Source of the DNA: Bacillus sp. RO2
GTDB taxonomy: Bacteria; Bacillota; Bacilli; Bacillales; Bacillaceae_I
Direction: 5' to 3'
DNA length: 64,000 nucleotides
NCBI RefSeq assembly: GCF_012911845.1
Contig: NZ_JAAXCU010000032.1
Location: forward strand, 1-64,000
Made by a program: the position numbers and the translations under genes. Under the pieces are notes generated by a model. The model saw only the letters and a list, made by a program, of their open reading frames with translations, was not told the DNA's origin and did not search any database. Positions 15,691-24,861 of the stretch are shown piece after piece. The first letter of the stretch is position 1, and every line of letters starts with the position of its first letter.

Positions 15691-16688
15691 GCATTTTCCT
15701 CCTCCTTATTTTTCACCATAACACTATAATGACGCATGGATTTCGGAATTCCTTTTAATGTGAAATACCCTTGATAGACAAGAGTTCGAAGGCGATATTC
15801 TAAAAACGCAGTATTGAATCTTCCTTCTAACTGGCCATGCATTTCACCAATAATTCGTGCTGCTTTTACAAACTCATTTTCGGCAAAATCCTTTTGGACT
15901 CGTTTTGCACAATGCAGTAATTCTTGATCTATATAGTCTTCCGGAACCTCTTGTATCTCCCCGTTCTTCCAAATACGAAGCAGGCTCTTCGCTTCTTTTA
16001 GTTGAAGCCACTCGTCTGATAATTGATTTCTAGCATTTGATGACAAAGGGTTATTTCGTTCTTTTTCAAAAATATCTTTCAACATTTCTGGCATGATATC
16101 ACTTGTAAAAGTAGGCTCGAATTGATTGGAAAAAGAAAGTTGGTGGTACACTTTGGTTGCATTTATAAGAACCACGTCATTTTCACTGTTACGCAAGTGG
16201 TGAAGAATGTATCTATGAAAAATTTGTTCGTGGGCGTTATCAGCTGTCCACAAAACTACAGGAATATGTGGAGGAATTTTGTTTAATTCTTCGGTTGCTT
16301 GTTTAAATTTTCTATTAAACTCTTCCTCTATGGATTCATCAAAAATATTAATATGATCTTGGAGCCACTCTTGTCTGGCAGCCGGATCCCATAACGGGCC
16401 AATATCGAACATTTCCCAGAAACCAATCACCTTGTGGTTTCGCTCTAAGCCCACCTTAAGCGATCCAGCAATAGATTCGCTCCCCGCAATATGAATGATG
16501 CTATAATCTGTTCGAGGAAGAGGTTTGTTTTCAATTGTTTTTACTATATTTTGTATCTCTTCTATAATTTCTTCTTTTGGAAGATCAATTTCCGTTAATT
16601 GATCCAAACGAAGCAATGTTAAGTAGAGCCAAGTTTTTGCATCTTTTTCGGAAAGTTGATCTATATTTTCTTTTAATTCTTCTAGCAT
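15687..16688 (-). CDS. DUF1835 domain protein
   Basis: An approximately 333-residue protein. After an N-terminal helical region (1-85) comes a DUF1835-like domain beginning near YSIIHIAGSESIAGSLK (about 87-103) with FDIGPLWD (about 116-123) and VVLWTADNAHEQ (about 165-176). The C-terminal third resembles DUF3658. The biochemical role of the family is unknown. I prefer ATG at 16688, preceded by GGAGGT at 7 bases, to the upstream ATG at 16709. It is the first gene of a two-gene operon with the DUF4097 protein; why an intracellular DUF1835 protein is coupled to an exported beta-repeat protein is not evident. Confidence 0.82.
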   Translation of the reverse strand: MLEELKENIDQLSEKDAKTWLYLTLLRLDQLTEIDLPKEEIIEEIQNIVKTIENKPLPRTDYSIIHIAGSESIAGSLKVGLERNHKVIGFWEMFDIGPLWDPAARQEWLQDHINIFDESIEEEFNRKFKQATEELNKIPPHIPVVLWTADNAHEQIFHRYILHHLRNSENDVVLINATKVYHQLSFSNQFEPTFTSDIMPEMLKDIFEKERNNPLSSNARNQLSDEWLQLKEAKSLLRIWKNGEIQEVPEDYIDQELLHCAKRVQKDFAENEFVKAARIIGEMHGQLEGRFNTAFLEYRLRTLVYQGYFTLKGIPKSMRHYSVMVKNKEEENA

Positions 16689-16893
16689 GGTTCGACCTCC
16701 AAGGAACATTTTACCTATAGACTAACTATACCACCTTCAAATGGCTAATTCTACCACTTCATTGTTTTGCCGTTCCTGTTCAAAGTTTTTCAATTTAATA
16801 GTAAGATAGCATCAGAAACTTTATAGTTTGTACATACGTATATAAAAGATACAACTTAATTGGACGAGAAAGACCCGTCCCGAGGAGGATACA

Positions 16894-18594
16894 ATGGCAG
16901 TTAAAAGCCGATACATGACCGCATTGTTATTGAGCGGAAGTTTAATTCTCTCTGCCTGTTCAGATAAAGATACAAGTGTGGAGGAAAATCAGCCTGCTGA
17001 GCAAGAAAAAGTGAAAGATCAATATGAACAACTTATGGATAAAAAGAATGCAGAATTGGAGCTTGAAGCCCTAGAGCTAACTTCTTATGCCGAAGAAGTG
17101 AATGCGACTTTCCATGCACCTGAATACAAGGAATTCAGTGCAAACGGACAAATAGAAATTGCCGGTACTGTTGAGAAGCATGCTGATTTAAAAGGGGAGT
17201 ACGTTTGGATTAAGGTGCGCTCTGATGAGGACGGACCTACAGGGGCTCTGATGGAGTATTATGCACCAATAAAAGATGGCGAGTTTAAAGAGAACATTTC
17301 TTTTTTTAATGGCGCAGGGGAATATCGGGTCACCGTTCAACTTCCAGACACAGATCGTGAAAACTATTATTACGATACTGCTAGTTTCACCGTCCATAAT
17401 GTGAACCCTGAATCAACCTACGATATTTCTTTAACTCCTTTTGGACATGATGCGGGCCTTCAGTTCGATGTTGAATCTGGTTATTTAAAGGAGAACCAGC
17501 TATTCTCTTTTGAAGGGAAAGCATCTGCGCTATCGGACGGAGATACTATAATGCTGCAGTTGAAAAAGGACTCCGACATTTGGAAGCATATGGTCACTGT
17601 AGAAAATGGCCAATTTTCCACGGACATTCCACTGTTCTACGGAAAAGGATTGCACCAGCTTGAAGTAATGGTCCCCGATGGTGAAAGGGAAGACTACTAT
17701 CAGCTTGCATCAACTTTTTATATAGACAATGCCTCTGAACGAGTGATGCAGCCTTTAGAATATTATACTGCTTATAAAGAGCGCGGTGTGACACTTGAAT
17801 CTCCCCAATACGGAGGGGACGAGGCGGAAGGTACTTATTCAGTAAAAGGGAAAATTGATCCTGAAGCCGAGTTCGGTCCGGAAACGACACACATTTATGT
17901 TAGTACGAAAAAAGGGGACGATGAGGCACTTGATGTAATTCCTGTGGAAAACTATGAGTTTGATGGTTCCTTCTATTTGCGTTTCGGACCTGGTGAGTAT
18001 GAAGTAACACTAAGTGTCCCAGAAATCCAAGAAGAAAATAGTGATTTTTTCCGTTACTATGGTTTTGCTAAATTTCAAGTGACTGCTTCTGCTGAAGATA
18101 AACGGGATCTATTGCCTTCTCGAGGTGTCCAGTCTGATGCGCCGGAGATTATCAAACTTGCTGAAGAGCTGACCGCTGGGAAGGATTCTGATCGCGCCAA
18201 GGCCAAGTCTGTTTATGAATATGTAGCAAAGAATGTTAGCTATGATGTGCAAAAGTATAAAAACAATGAATTCGAGTGGGACGATAGTGCACTGAAGACC
18301 TTGGATTCCATGACAGGCGTGTGCCAAGATTATGCTTACCTTGCAATAGCTATATTGCGTGCGAGTGGGGTCGAGGCTAGATATGTGGAGGGTCGTGCTG
18401 GCTCTCCATGGCCAGGGAACCATGCATGGGTAGAGGCGAATCTGAGTGGTGAGTGGGTCGAGATGGATCCAACTTGGGGTTCGGGCTATATTGATCGTAA
18501 TGATAAATTTGTCGCTGCTTTTAATGAGGATTATTTTGATCCGAATCCGGAAGAGTTTAAGAAGACGCATACGCGGACTGGGGTTAGGTATTAA
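16894..18594 (+). CDS. Transglutaminase-like lipoprotein with three Ig-like repeats
   Basis: A 566-residue lipoprotein. The signal peptide ends in the lipobox LSAC (Cys22). Three related beta-sandwich repeats of about 120 residues follow, each ending in a segment such as GxGEYRVTVQLPD..NYYY or GPGEYEVTLSVPE. The C-terminal ~150 residues are a transglutaminase-like core with the triad visible: Cys in GVCQDYAYLA, His in GNHAWVEA and Asp in MDPTWGSG. Such proteins act outside the cell as peptidases or crosslinking enzymes; the repeats probably serve to extend the enzyme from the membrane. GGAGGAT precedes the ATG. Monocistronic. Confidence 0.9.
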   Translation: MAVKSRYMTALLLSGSLILSACSDKDTSVEENQPAEQEKVKDQYEQLMDKKNAELELEALELTSYAEEVNATFHAPEYKEFSANGQIEIAGTVEKHADLKGEYVWIKVRSDEDGPTGALMEYYAPIKDGEFKENISFFNGAGEYRVTVQLPDTDRENYYYDTASFTVHNVNPESTYDISLTPFGHDAGLQFDVESGYLKENQLFSFEGKASALSDGDTIMLQLKKDSDIWKHMVTVENGQFSTDIPLFYGKGLHQLEVMVPDGEREDYYQLASTFYIDNASERVMQPLEYYTAYKERGVTLESPQYGGDEAEGTYSVKGKIDPEAEFGPETTHIYVSTKKGDDEALDVIPVENYEFDGSFYLRFGPGEYEVTLSVPEIQEENSDFFRYYGFAKFQVTASAEDKRDLLPSRGVQSDAPEIIKLAEELTAGKDSDRAKAKSVYEYVAKNVSYDVQKYKNNEFEWDDSALKTLDSMTGVCQDYAYLAIAILRASGVEARYVEGRAGSPWPGNHAWVEANLSGEWVEMDPTWGSGYIDRNDKFVAAFNEDYFDPNPEEFKKTHTRTGVRY

Positions 18595-18639
18595 TGAGGT
18601 GGGTTGGGTTCTATTGCATTAGGTAATGTTGGTGGACAC

Positions 18640-19101
18640 ATGGGCGTTAGCTATGTGTCCACTTTTTTTAGACGTACTCTCTACTACTGTTTTCCTCTTT
18701 CCCACTTCATTTCGGGCGGAGAGACGCTCTCTCTACTACCGTTTCCCTCTTTCCAACAACATTTCGGGCGGAGAGACACCTTCTCTACTACCGTTTTCCT
18801 CTTCCCCTCTTCATTTCGGGCGGAGAGACGCTCTCTCTACTACCGTTTCACTCTTTCCCACTTCATTTAGGGCGGAGAGACGCTCTCTCTACTACCGTTT
18901 CCTACTTTCCCTCTTCATTTCGGGTGGAGAGACGCTCTCTCTACTACCGTTTCCCATCTTCCCTCTTCATTTCGGGCGGAGAGGCGCTCTCTCTACTACC
19001 GTTTCCCACTTTTCCTCACCATTTCGGACGGAGAGACGCTCTCTCTACTACCGTTCCCCACTTTCCAACAGCACTTCGGGCGGAGAGACACCAGCCCCCC
19101 C
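18640..19101. repeat. 52-bp tandem repeat array B (about eight units)
   Basis: The CGGGC(GG) anchor occurs at 18713, 18765, 18817, 18869, 18921, 18973, 19025 and 19077, always 52 bp apart, with a partial unit before the first. The core is GGAGAGA-CGC-TCTCTC, followed by TACTACCG and a C/T-rich spacer. The array fills the gap between the convergent transglutaminase and LysR genes, and the CTA of its last CTACCG is the LysR stop codon. Because 52 is not a multiple of 3, it is not a protein repeat. Confidence 0.96.
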
Positions 19102-19977
19102 CTACCGCTTCAATCTCCTCAAAATCTCCCGAACATGTGGATGATCACTGTTTTCCATTTTAAAAGCCAGGTAAATAGTGTTTTCTACCGAGAGTTGCGG
19201 GAATAATATCTTTGTTTTTCCTGCCTCTATTGAATCCTTTACCAGATAGGTAGGCAGCACACTTATCCCCATGTTGTTTTCTATTGCTCCCAACACAGCT
19301 CTTAAATCTGGAATCACATGAGACGGCTGGATTTCGGGTCGTTTATTGAAATGCTCACGCCAGTATCGTCGTACAATAGGTAGTTCGGTTCCATAACTTA
19401 ACCACTTCTGTCCCTTTAACCAATCTTCTATCTGTTCCAAGGACTTCGCACCAGAATCAGTCTCACTATCTACCGGTGCCACTACTACAAACACTTCGTC
19501 CTCAATTTTCTTATATTCAACGCCTGCGAAAGGGGTTTTTTGTGTGGTAATAACCAAATCTACCTCCCCTGCACTAAGCTTTTCCTGCAATTCCTGTGCC
19601 ACCCCAAACTGTACAGATAGCCGAAGATCTAATCCTTTAAACTTTTTAATTGCGGCTTTTGTAAAATATTCTGGAGGGGTACCAAGCTTAACTATTGGTG
19701 CAAGGGAAGGTTGGTTGGAATCATTCCTTAACTCCATGCTGGTAATCTCTAGCTTTTCAATCAAAGGAACAATTTTTGTATACAGCTCTTTCCCCTTTTC
19801 TGTGGGAATCATTTTGCGAGGGGCACGGACAAAAAGAGGCTCTCCCATCTCTGCTTCCAATGCAGCCAAGTGCTGGCTCATTGCCGGCTGCGTTAGAATT
19901 CTCGCCTTGGCTGCTGCAGATACTGAACCATGTTTGTATATACTTATAAAACTGCGATACCATTCAAAATCAATCAC
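19102..19977 (-). CDS. LysR-family transcriptional regulator
   Basis: An approximately 292-residue regulator. The N-terminal winged HTH is clear: YRSFISIYKHGSVSAAAK, then TQPAMSQHLAALEAEMGEPL, followed by the LysR effector-binding domain to the C-terminus. I place the start at GTG 19977, giving MIDFEWYRSF, because AGGAAAAGGA lies upstream and homologues normally begin there; an ATG at 20010 would add 11 residues. It is the last gene after the PfpI, alcohol dehydrogenase and monooxygenase genes on the same strand, so it is a candidate regulator of that cluster, but LysR genes are usually divergent from their targets. Confidence 0.9.
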   Translation of the reverse strand: MIDFEWYRSFISIYKHGSVSAAAKARILTQPAMSQHLAALEAEMGEPLFVRAPRKMIPTEKGKELYTKIVPLIEKLEITSMELRNDSNQPSLAPIVKLGTPPEYFTKAAIKKFKGLDLRLSVQFGVAQELQEKLSAGEVDLVITTQKTPFAGVEYKKIEDEVFVVVAPVDSETDSGAKSLEQIEDWLKGQKWLSYGTELPIVRRYWREHFNKRPEIQPSHVIPDLRAVLGAIENNMGISVLPTYLVKDSIEAGKTKILFPQLSVENTIYLAFKMENSDHPHVREILRRLKR

Positions 19978-20006
19978 ACTTTTTGCATTCCTTTTCCTAT
20001 ACGAAA

Positions 20007-20035
20007 GCACCGCACTTCACTAAGAAGAACGGTGC
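20007..20035 (-). terminator. Weak terminator or attenuator before LysR gene
   Basis: GCACCG (20030-20035, minus strand) pairs with CGGTGC, followed by TTT only. It may reduce read-through from the monooxygenase gene into the LysR gene. Confidence 0.45.
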
Positions 20036-20051
20036 AATTTCATATATTAAT

Positions 20052-20339
20052 TTAGACCTTAGTTAGTCTATATACTTCCCGTTTTTCCACTAAACTTTCT
20101 ATTTTACGTCGATAGTTTTGATAGTGTTCTGTTTCAATATGTTCTTTTAAAGCATCTTCATCCTGCCAAGTTTCATAGAAAACGAAGACACCTTCTTGCT
20201 CAACGGACTGATGCAAGGAGTATTCCTCACAGCCTTTTTCAGCGCGCGATGGTGCCACCATTTTCTGCATTTCCTGAAACAGGTCATCCTCTTTACCAGG
20301 TTTGGCAGTCATAATGGCATTAATTGTGATAGGTTTCAT
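20052..20339 (-). CDS. Antibiotic biosynthesis monooxygenase (ABM) domain protein
   Basis: A 95-residue single-domain protein of the dimeric alpha+beta barrel (ABM) family, similar to YgiN-type quinol monooxygenases. Seen are INAIMTAKPGKEDDL at the N-terminus, SRAEKGCEEYSLHQS (about 33-47) and FVFYETWQDEDALKEHI (about 56-72), which are typical of the family. Such proteins oxidise quinols or remove reactive aromatics without a cofactor. ATG at 20339 has AAGGAAGG upstream. It lies 27 bp after the alcohol dehydrogenase gene in the same operon. Confidence 0.9.
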   Translation of the reverse strand: MKPITINAIMTAKPGKEDDLFQEMQKMVAPSRAEKGCEEYSLHQSVEQEGVFVFYETWQDEDALKEHIETEHYQNYRRKIESLVEKREVYRLTKV

Positions 20340-20366
20340 CAACAACACTCACCTTCCTTAAAAAAA

Positions 20367-21530
20367 TTATAATGCATGTCGAAGGATAGTTTTCACATCT
20401 TCTTTTTCCAATGGTACATATCCTCCAATTGTTTCTCGTACCATTGCACGTTCTGCCATAAGGTCCAACTGTTCATCTGAGATATCATAGTCAGCCAATG
20501 CCACAGGAGCACCAATGCTTGTCCAGAACTCACGTAAAGACCTGATCGTTTCTTTCGCAATTTCCTCCAATGATTTCCCTTTTGCTTGTATATCAAAAAC
20601 CCTAACGCCAAGCTGCGCTACTTTTTCCGGCTTCTGCTCGGCCACATAAGCCATCCAGTGTGGGAATAAAATAGCTAAGCCGCCACCATGAGGAATATCA
20701 TATACAGCTGACACCGCATGCTCAATCATATGCGTCGCCCAGTCAGTTTTTACTCCCATGGATAGCGTTCCGTTTAGGGCAAACGTTCCATTAAGAAGCA
20801 TTACTTCACGTTGTTCGTAACTTTCCAGATTATCTAATAACTTAGGAGCCGTTTCCATCATCGTCCGTAGAATGGACTCACCAATACGGTCCTGCAAAGG
20901 TGCATTTTCAGTTGTATGGAAATACTGCTCAAATACATGAGACATAATATCAACAATTCCATAAACTGTTTGATCACGTGGGACAGAGTATGTTAATTCT
21001 GGATCAAGTACACTGAAGCGTGGATAGGTAAGAATGGAACCGAATGAACGCTTGTCATTTTCCTCCCAGTTAGTGATGACTGCCCCGCCATTCATTTCCG
21101 ACCCAGTCGCAGCCAAAGTCAACACCGTACCAATTGGAGTAGCAGAAGTTGGCACATGTTTTTTCATGACAATGTCCCATACATCTCCATCATACTTTGC
21201 TCCAGCTGCAATCGCTTTGGAGCAGTCAATAACACTGCCGCCGCCCACTGCTAAAATAAAATCGAGGTTGTTTTCTTTGATAAGGTTAATTCCTTTGTTA
21301 ACAGTTGTCAGGCGAGGGTTTGGTTCTACGCCACCCAGTTCTTCCACATGCGCCCCCATTTCATTGAGGATGTTCATTACACGATCATATAGTCCAGTAC
21401 GTTTGACGCTCCCTCCGCCGTATACTAGTAAGATGCGCTTTCCATAATGGGGAATTTCAGTTTCTAAAGCTTTTAATTGCCCTCTACCAAAAATTAATTT
21501 CGTAGGGTTGTAGTATTGAAAGTTTTCCAT
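20367..21530 (-). CDS. Iron-containing alcohol dehydrogenase (YugK/BDH-like)
   Basis: A 387-residue group III alcohol dehydrogenase. The N-terminal dinucleotide-binding part contains [14 protein letters not shown] (about 36-49) and the GGGS motif [15 protein letters not shown] (about 95-109). Metal ligands lie in [11 protein letters not shown] (about 193-203), and [19 protein letters not shown] (about 266-284). The form resembles the NAD(P)-dependent butanol dehydrogenases YugJ/YugK. It probably reduces aldehydes. ATG at 21530 has AAGGAG at 7 bases. In the cluster with the PfpI protein, which resembles the adhA-yraA pairing of B. subtilis in aldehyde/electrophile stress. Confidence 0.93.
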   Translation of the reverse strand: MENFQYYNPTKLIFGRGQLKALETEIPHYGKRILLVYGGGSVKRTGLYDRVMNILNEMGAHVEELGGVEPNPRLTTVNKGINLIKENNLDFILAVGGGSVIDCSKAIAAGAKYDGDVWDIVMKKHVPTSATPIGTVLTLAATGSEMNGGAVITNWEENDKRSFGSILTYPRFSVLDPELTYSVPRDQTVYGIVDIMSHVFEQYFHTTENAPLQDRIGESILRTMMETAPKLLDNLESYEQREVMLLNGTFALNGTLSMGVKTDWATHMIEHAVSAVYDIPHGGGLAILFPHWMAYVAEQKPEKVAQLGVRVFDIQAKGKSLEEIAKETIRSLREFWTSIGAPVALADYDISDEQLDLMAERAMVRETIGGYVPLEKEDVKTILRHAL

Positions 21531-21605
21531 GATAATCTCCTTATCCAATTATTCTCAAAAAAATTCCTGCAAGCAAGAGCAGTCTTGCTTACAGGATAAA
21601 TGTGT

Positions 21606-22271
21606 TTAACCTAGTTTTTTCACTACTTCTTTTGCCACGCTGATCGTGGATTGTGGGTTTTGACCTGTGATAAGGTTTCCGTCTGCTTGCATGTGATCTG
21701 TCCAGTTATCTGCTACAATAACTTCCGCTCCTAATTCGCGTAAGCGTGTTTCCAATAGGAATGGCATATACTTGTCCAATGTTGTTTCTCTCTCCTCATC
21801 ATCAGTAAATGCTGTTACTGTTTTGCCTGCTACAAGTGGAGTTCCATCTGAAAGCTTCACACCCACAAGGCCTGCTGGACCATGGCACACTGCTGCAACT
21901 AGCTTGTCCGCTTCATAAAGGTCGCGAATTAGTTGGTGTAATTTCTCGTTATCAGGCAGGTCAAACATCGTACCATGACCACCTGGTAAGAAGATCGCGT
22001 CAAATTTAGATACGTCAGTGACCTCGTCTAATTTAATCGTGTTTTCTAAATATTGAGCTGTTTCTAAGATTTCTTGAGGTGTCTCTCCACCTTCTAAGCT
22101 TCTATCATCCACAGGAGCTTTCCCGCCTAGTGGACTTGCAACAGTTATCTCGAAACCTTTATTAGCAAACTCTATATACGCCTCGCCAAATTCAGAAAGC
22201 CATAGTCCAGTTTCGTGTCCGTCTTTCATTTTATCTGCAGTAGTTACTACCATTAATATATGTTTACTCAT
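21606..22271 (-). CDS. DJ-1/PfpI family protein (type 1 glutamine amidotransferase-like)
   Basis: A 221-residue protein of the DJ-1/PfpI superfamily, Hsp31-like subgroup. The nucleophile elbow AAVCHGPAGLVG (Cys near residue 129) is intact and the acidic residue expected in DJ-1-type enzymes is in HETGLWLSEF (about 19-28). PGGHGTMFDLP (about 95-105) forms the oxyanion side. Relatives detoxify methylglyoxal or act as chaperones/deglycases. It is the first gene of the minus-strand cluster; a perfect inverted repeat 57-82 bp upstream is a likely operator. RBS AGGAGG precedes the ATG. Confidence 0.92.
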   Translation of the reverse strand: MSKHILMVVTTADKMKDGHETGLWLSEFGEAYIEFANKGFEITVASPLGGKAPVDDRSLEGGETPQEILETAQYLENTIKLDEVTDVSKFDAIFLPGGHGTMFDLPDNEKLHQLIRDLYEADKLVAAVCHGPAGLVGVKLSDGTPLVAGKTVTAFTDDEERETTLDKYMPFLLETRLRELGAEVIVADNWTDHMQADGNLITGQNPQSTISVAKEVVKKLG

Positions 22272-22594
22272 TTCATATTCCTCCTAAAAGTTGTTTTCAT
22301 TTCTTACAGCTTTCATTGTAGTACCTGATTATCTATAATACAAATTAGATAATTTCGCTTTATGTATAAATAATTTTATAGTTTCCCACTCTCCTCTCTC
22401 ATTTACATTACCCAATAAAAAATTTTTAAACTCACTTATGCTTTAACATCTAGATAAAAACAGTTCTAAGTACCCATTCCTAATTACCCACTCGACAATT
22501 TATGTCGATTTGTGTAAATTATCCTTTGCTATCTACCCTTAATACACTTAATATGAAATTATACGTAACTGTTAATTATTTGAGGTGTTGGTAA
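22272..22594. other. Divergent intergenic region, PfpI / GGDEF-EAL
   Basis: A 323-bp AT-rich gap between divergent genes. It holds the RBS of the PfpI gene, the inverted repeat at 22328-22353, and GAGGTG ahead of the GGDEF-EAL start. I see no open reading frame, RNA gene or repeat in the rest. Confidence 0.7.
22328..22353. promoter_or_regulatory. Inverted-repeat operator candidate upstream of PfpI-ADH operon
   Basis: ATTATCTA-N10-TAGATAAT is a perfect 8-bp inverted repeat 57 bp upstream of the PfpI start. On the minus strand it overlaps a TATTAT -10-like box. It would fit a repressor of the MarR/HxlR type or a LysR site; which protein binds is unknown. Confidence 0.6.
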
Positions 22595-24844
22595 ATGAGT
22601 GAAAAAGAACCGTACTTTATTGCTTCTTCTAAAAGAAGATGTTTGGAGAGCGGTATGGACCCGGAAGAAATTCCAAGTCCGAAAAAATTCATGACAAGGG
22701 GAGAGTTGGCAGAAAAGCGACGAGCTTATGGAGAAATTTTATCTGTTGTTAGTTTTTTTTCTAATAAGTTGCTGAACTCGTTAAAAGGGACACCAATCCT
22801 TGTCGTAATCTCTGATGCTGAGGGATTTTTACTGGAGATTGATGGGGACGAAATGATTAAATCTACAATTGAACGGTTTGGTATTAAAAAGGGGAGTCAA
22901 TTTACTCAAGCGGATACTGGTACTAATGTGATCAGTTTAGCATTACAACAGAACCATCCTATCAGCCTGATTGGAGATCACCATTATCACAAAGCTTTCC
23001 ATCAAATTGCCTGTTACGGTGCGGCATTACATTATACTGATGATAATGATTTACTTGGCAGCGTATGTATTATGATGCCAATTCAATCCCAAAACCCGCT
23101 CTTCTTAACCATGCTATCGCAAGTGGTGGACTCTATTGAACGCGAACTTTTACTAAGGAAACAAAATAGAAAACTCAACATTATGAACCAAATAATGTTA
23201 AGTAGGACGAGAAATGGAATTGTAGTTACAGATGAAAAAGGCGTCACAACAGAATTCAATGAGTTTGCTCAGCAAATTTCTAATCGCACAAGGGAGTCTG
23301 TGATTGGAAGGACCATTTTTGAGTCTGAACTGACAGGTAAATATTTTAAACAAGTGATTGAAAATCAAAAAAAATATGAGAATGTTGAAATAAAGTTCAA
23401 TAATCCAAATGGTGACCCGGTAGTCTGTCTTTTTGACGCACAACCGATCTATGAAGAAGATAAAATGGTTGGTGCCTTCGGTCAATTCCGTGATATTACG
23501 GATCGTTATTTTATAGAAGAAAAATTTAATTATCTGGCATACCATGATGACCTGACGGATCTTCCAAACAGACGCTACATACAAAAGGAAATTGAATCTC
23601 TTATCCAAGACAATCGATCAGGAAAACAGACGAAGATGGCCATTCTATTCCTTGACCTGGATCGATTTAAGATCATTAATGATACGTTCGGTCATTCCAA
23701 TGGTGACCTTCTACTAGTTGAGGTGACAAATCGGTTGGTTGGATGCCTTGGTGAAAAGGATAAGGTTGCACGTATGGGTGGGGATGAATTTATTTTCTTA
23801 TTGCGAGATTTTGAGTCCGAACAATATGTTACGGAAATGGCTAATAATGTACTAGAGCAATTTAAGGAGCCATTTACCGTGAACTCCCATGAGTTTCATA
23901 CCACTGTCAGTATAGGTGTGGCAATATACCCAAACAATTCAATTACACTTGAAGATTTCATGGTATATGCCGATAATGCAATGTATAAAGCGAAATCACA
24001 AGGAAAGAACCGCTATGTAGTGTACTCATCTGATATGTTACATAATGCAATAGAAGAATTACAATTGGAAACCGATTTGCGTAAAGCGCTGGAACGAAAT
24101 GAGTTTGTCCTTCATTATCAGCCTCAGATTTGCAACAATACTGGAGCTATGATTGGCGTGGAAGCATTAATCAGATGGAATCATCCTACCCTCGGTCTAA
24201 TCTATCCAGATAAGTTTATAGACCTCGCCGAAGAAACTGGACTAATCACTAATATTGGGGAATGGGTAATTGAAGAGGCTTGTGCACAGAACAAAAAATG
24301 GATAGATGCCGGCATGCCCCCGTTCAAAGTGGCTGTTAATCTCTCCACCCAACAATTTTTCAAACTGAACCTTGTAAGCCATGTTCAAGGTGTACTAGAG
24401 CGTACCGGCCTTGATCCACAATATTTAGTGGTAGAAATCACTGAATCTATGGCGATGGATTTTGATTATTCTTTGAAAGTGCTTCAGCAATTAAAGGACC
24501 TGGGTGTTTATATCAGTATCGATGACTTTGGGACAGGCTACAGCTCTTTAAGTTACCTCAAAAGCTTTCCTATTGACTATCTGAAAATTGACCGTTCCTT
24601 TGTAAGAGATGTATTGAAAGATAATCATGATGTAAATATTGTGAAAGCTATTATTACGCTTGCTCACAACCTTGGTTTGCGCGTTATTGCCGAGGGCGTT
24701 GAGACGATTGATCAACTAGACTTTTTAAAGAAATACAATTGCGACACCATTCAAGGCTATCTTTTTAGTAAGCCAATCTCAGTAGAACAATTTGAACAAT
24801 TACACCCAATGCTATTAAAAGAGATAGAGAAAATATACGTATAA
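22595..24844 (+). CDS. GAF-PAS-GGDEF-EAL cyclic-di-GMP turnover protein
   Basis: A 749-residue soluble protein. An N-terminal GAF-like sensor (about 55-190, of the type found in DhaR-like activators) and a PAS domain (about 200-310) precede GGDEF (about 320-480) and EAL (about 490-740). The GGDEF motif is intact (ARMGGDEF), but the residues before it, GEKD, lack the Arg of the RxxD inhibitory site. EAL residues look complete: GVEALIRWNHP, DDFGTGYSSLSYL, KIDRSF and IAEGVET. So both synthesis and hydrolysis are possible. It ends 17 bp before a TPP enzyme gene on the same strand and probably shares its transcript. RBS GAGGTG. Confidence 0.94.
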   Translation: MSEKEPYFIASSKRRCLESGMDPEEIPSPKKFMTRGELAEKRRAYGEILSVVSFFSNKLLNSLKGTPILVVISDAEGFLLEIDGDEMIKSTIERFGIKKGSQFTQADTGTNVISLALQQNHPISLIGDHHYHKAFHQIACYGAALHYTDDNDLLGSVCIMMPIQSQNPLFLTMLSQVVDSIERELLLRKQNRKLNIMNQIMLSRTRNGIVVTDEKGVTTEFNEFAQQISNRTRESVIGRTIFESELTGKYFKQVIENQKKYENVEIKFNNPNGDPVVCLFDAQPIYEEDKMVGAFGQFRDITDRYFIEEKFNYLAYHDDLTDLPNRRYIQKEIESLIQDNRSGKQTKMAILFLDLDRFKIINDTFGHSNGDLLLVEVTNRLVGCLGEKDKVARMGGDEFIFLLRDFESEQYVTEMANNVLEQFKEPFTVNSHEFHTTVSIGVAIYPNNSITLEDFMVYADNAMYKAKSQGKNRYVVYSSDMLHNAIEELQLETDLRKALERNEFVLHYQPQICNNTGAMIGVEALIRWNHPTLGLIYPDKFIDLAEETGLITNIGEWVIEEACAQNKKWIDAGMPPFKVAVNLSTQQFFKLNLVSHVQGVLERTGLDPQYLVVEITESMAMDFDYSLKVLQQLKDLGVYISIDDFGTGYSSLSYLKSFPIDYLKIDRSFVRDVLKDNHDVNIVKAIITLAHNLGLRVIAEGVETIDQLDFLKKYNCDTIQGYLFSKPISVEQFEQLHPMLLKEIEKIYV

Positions 24845-24861
24845 GGGGATCGGATTTACAA

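Noticed and set aside
18604-19163. Overlapping plus-strand frames of up to 172 codons with repeated STTVSLFPTS-like peptides
   Set aside because: They are translations of the 52-bp array B. Because 52 is not a multiple of three, successive units are read in different frames, and all three frames stay open only because the repeat lacks stops. No RBS.
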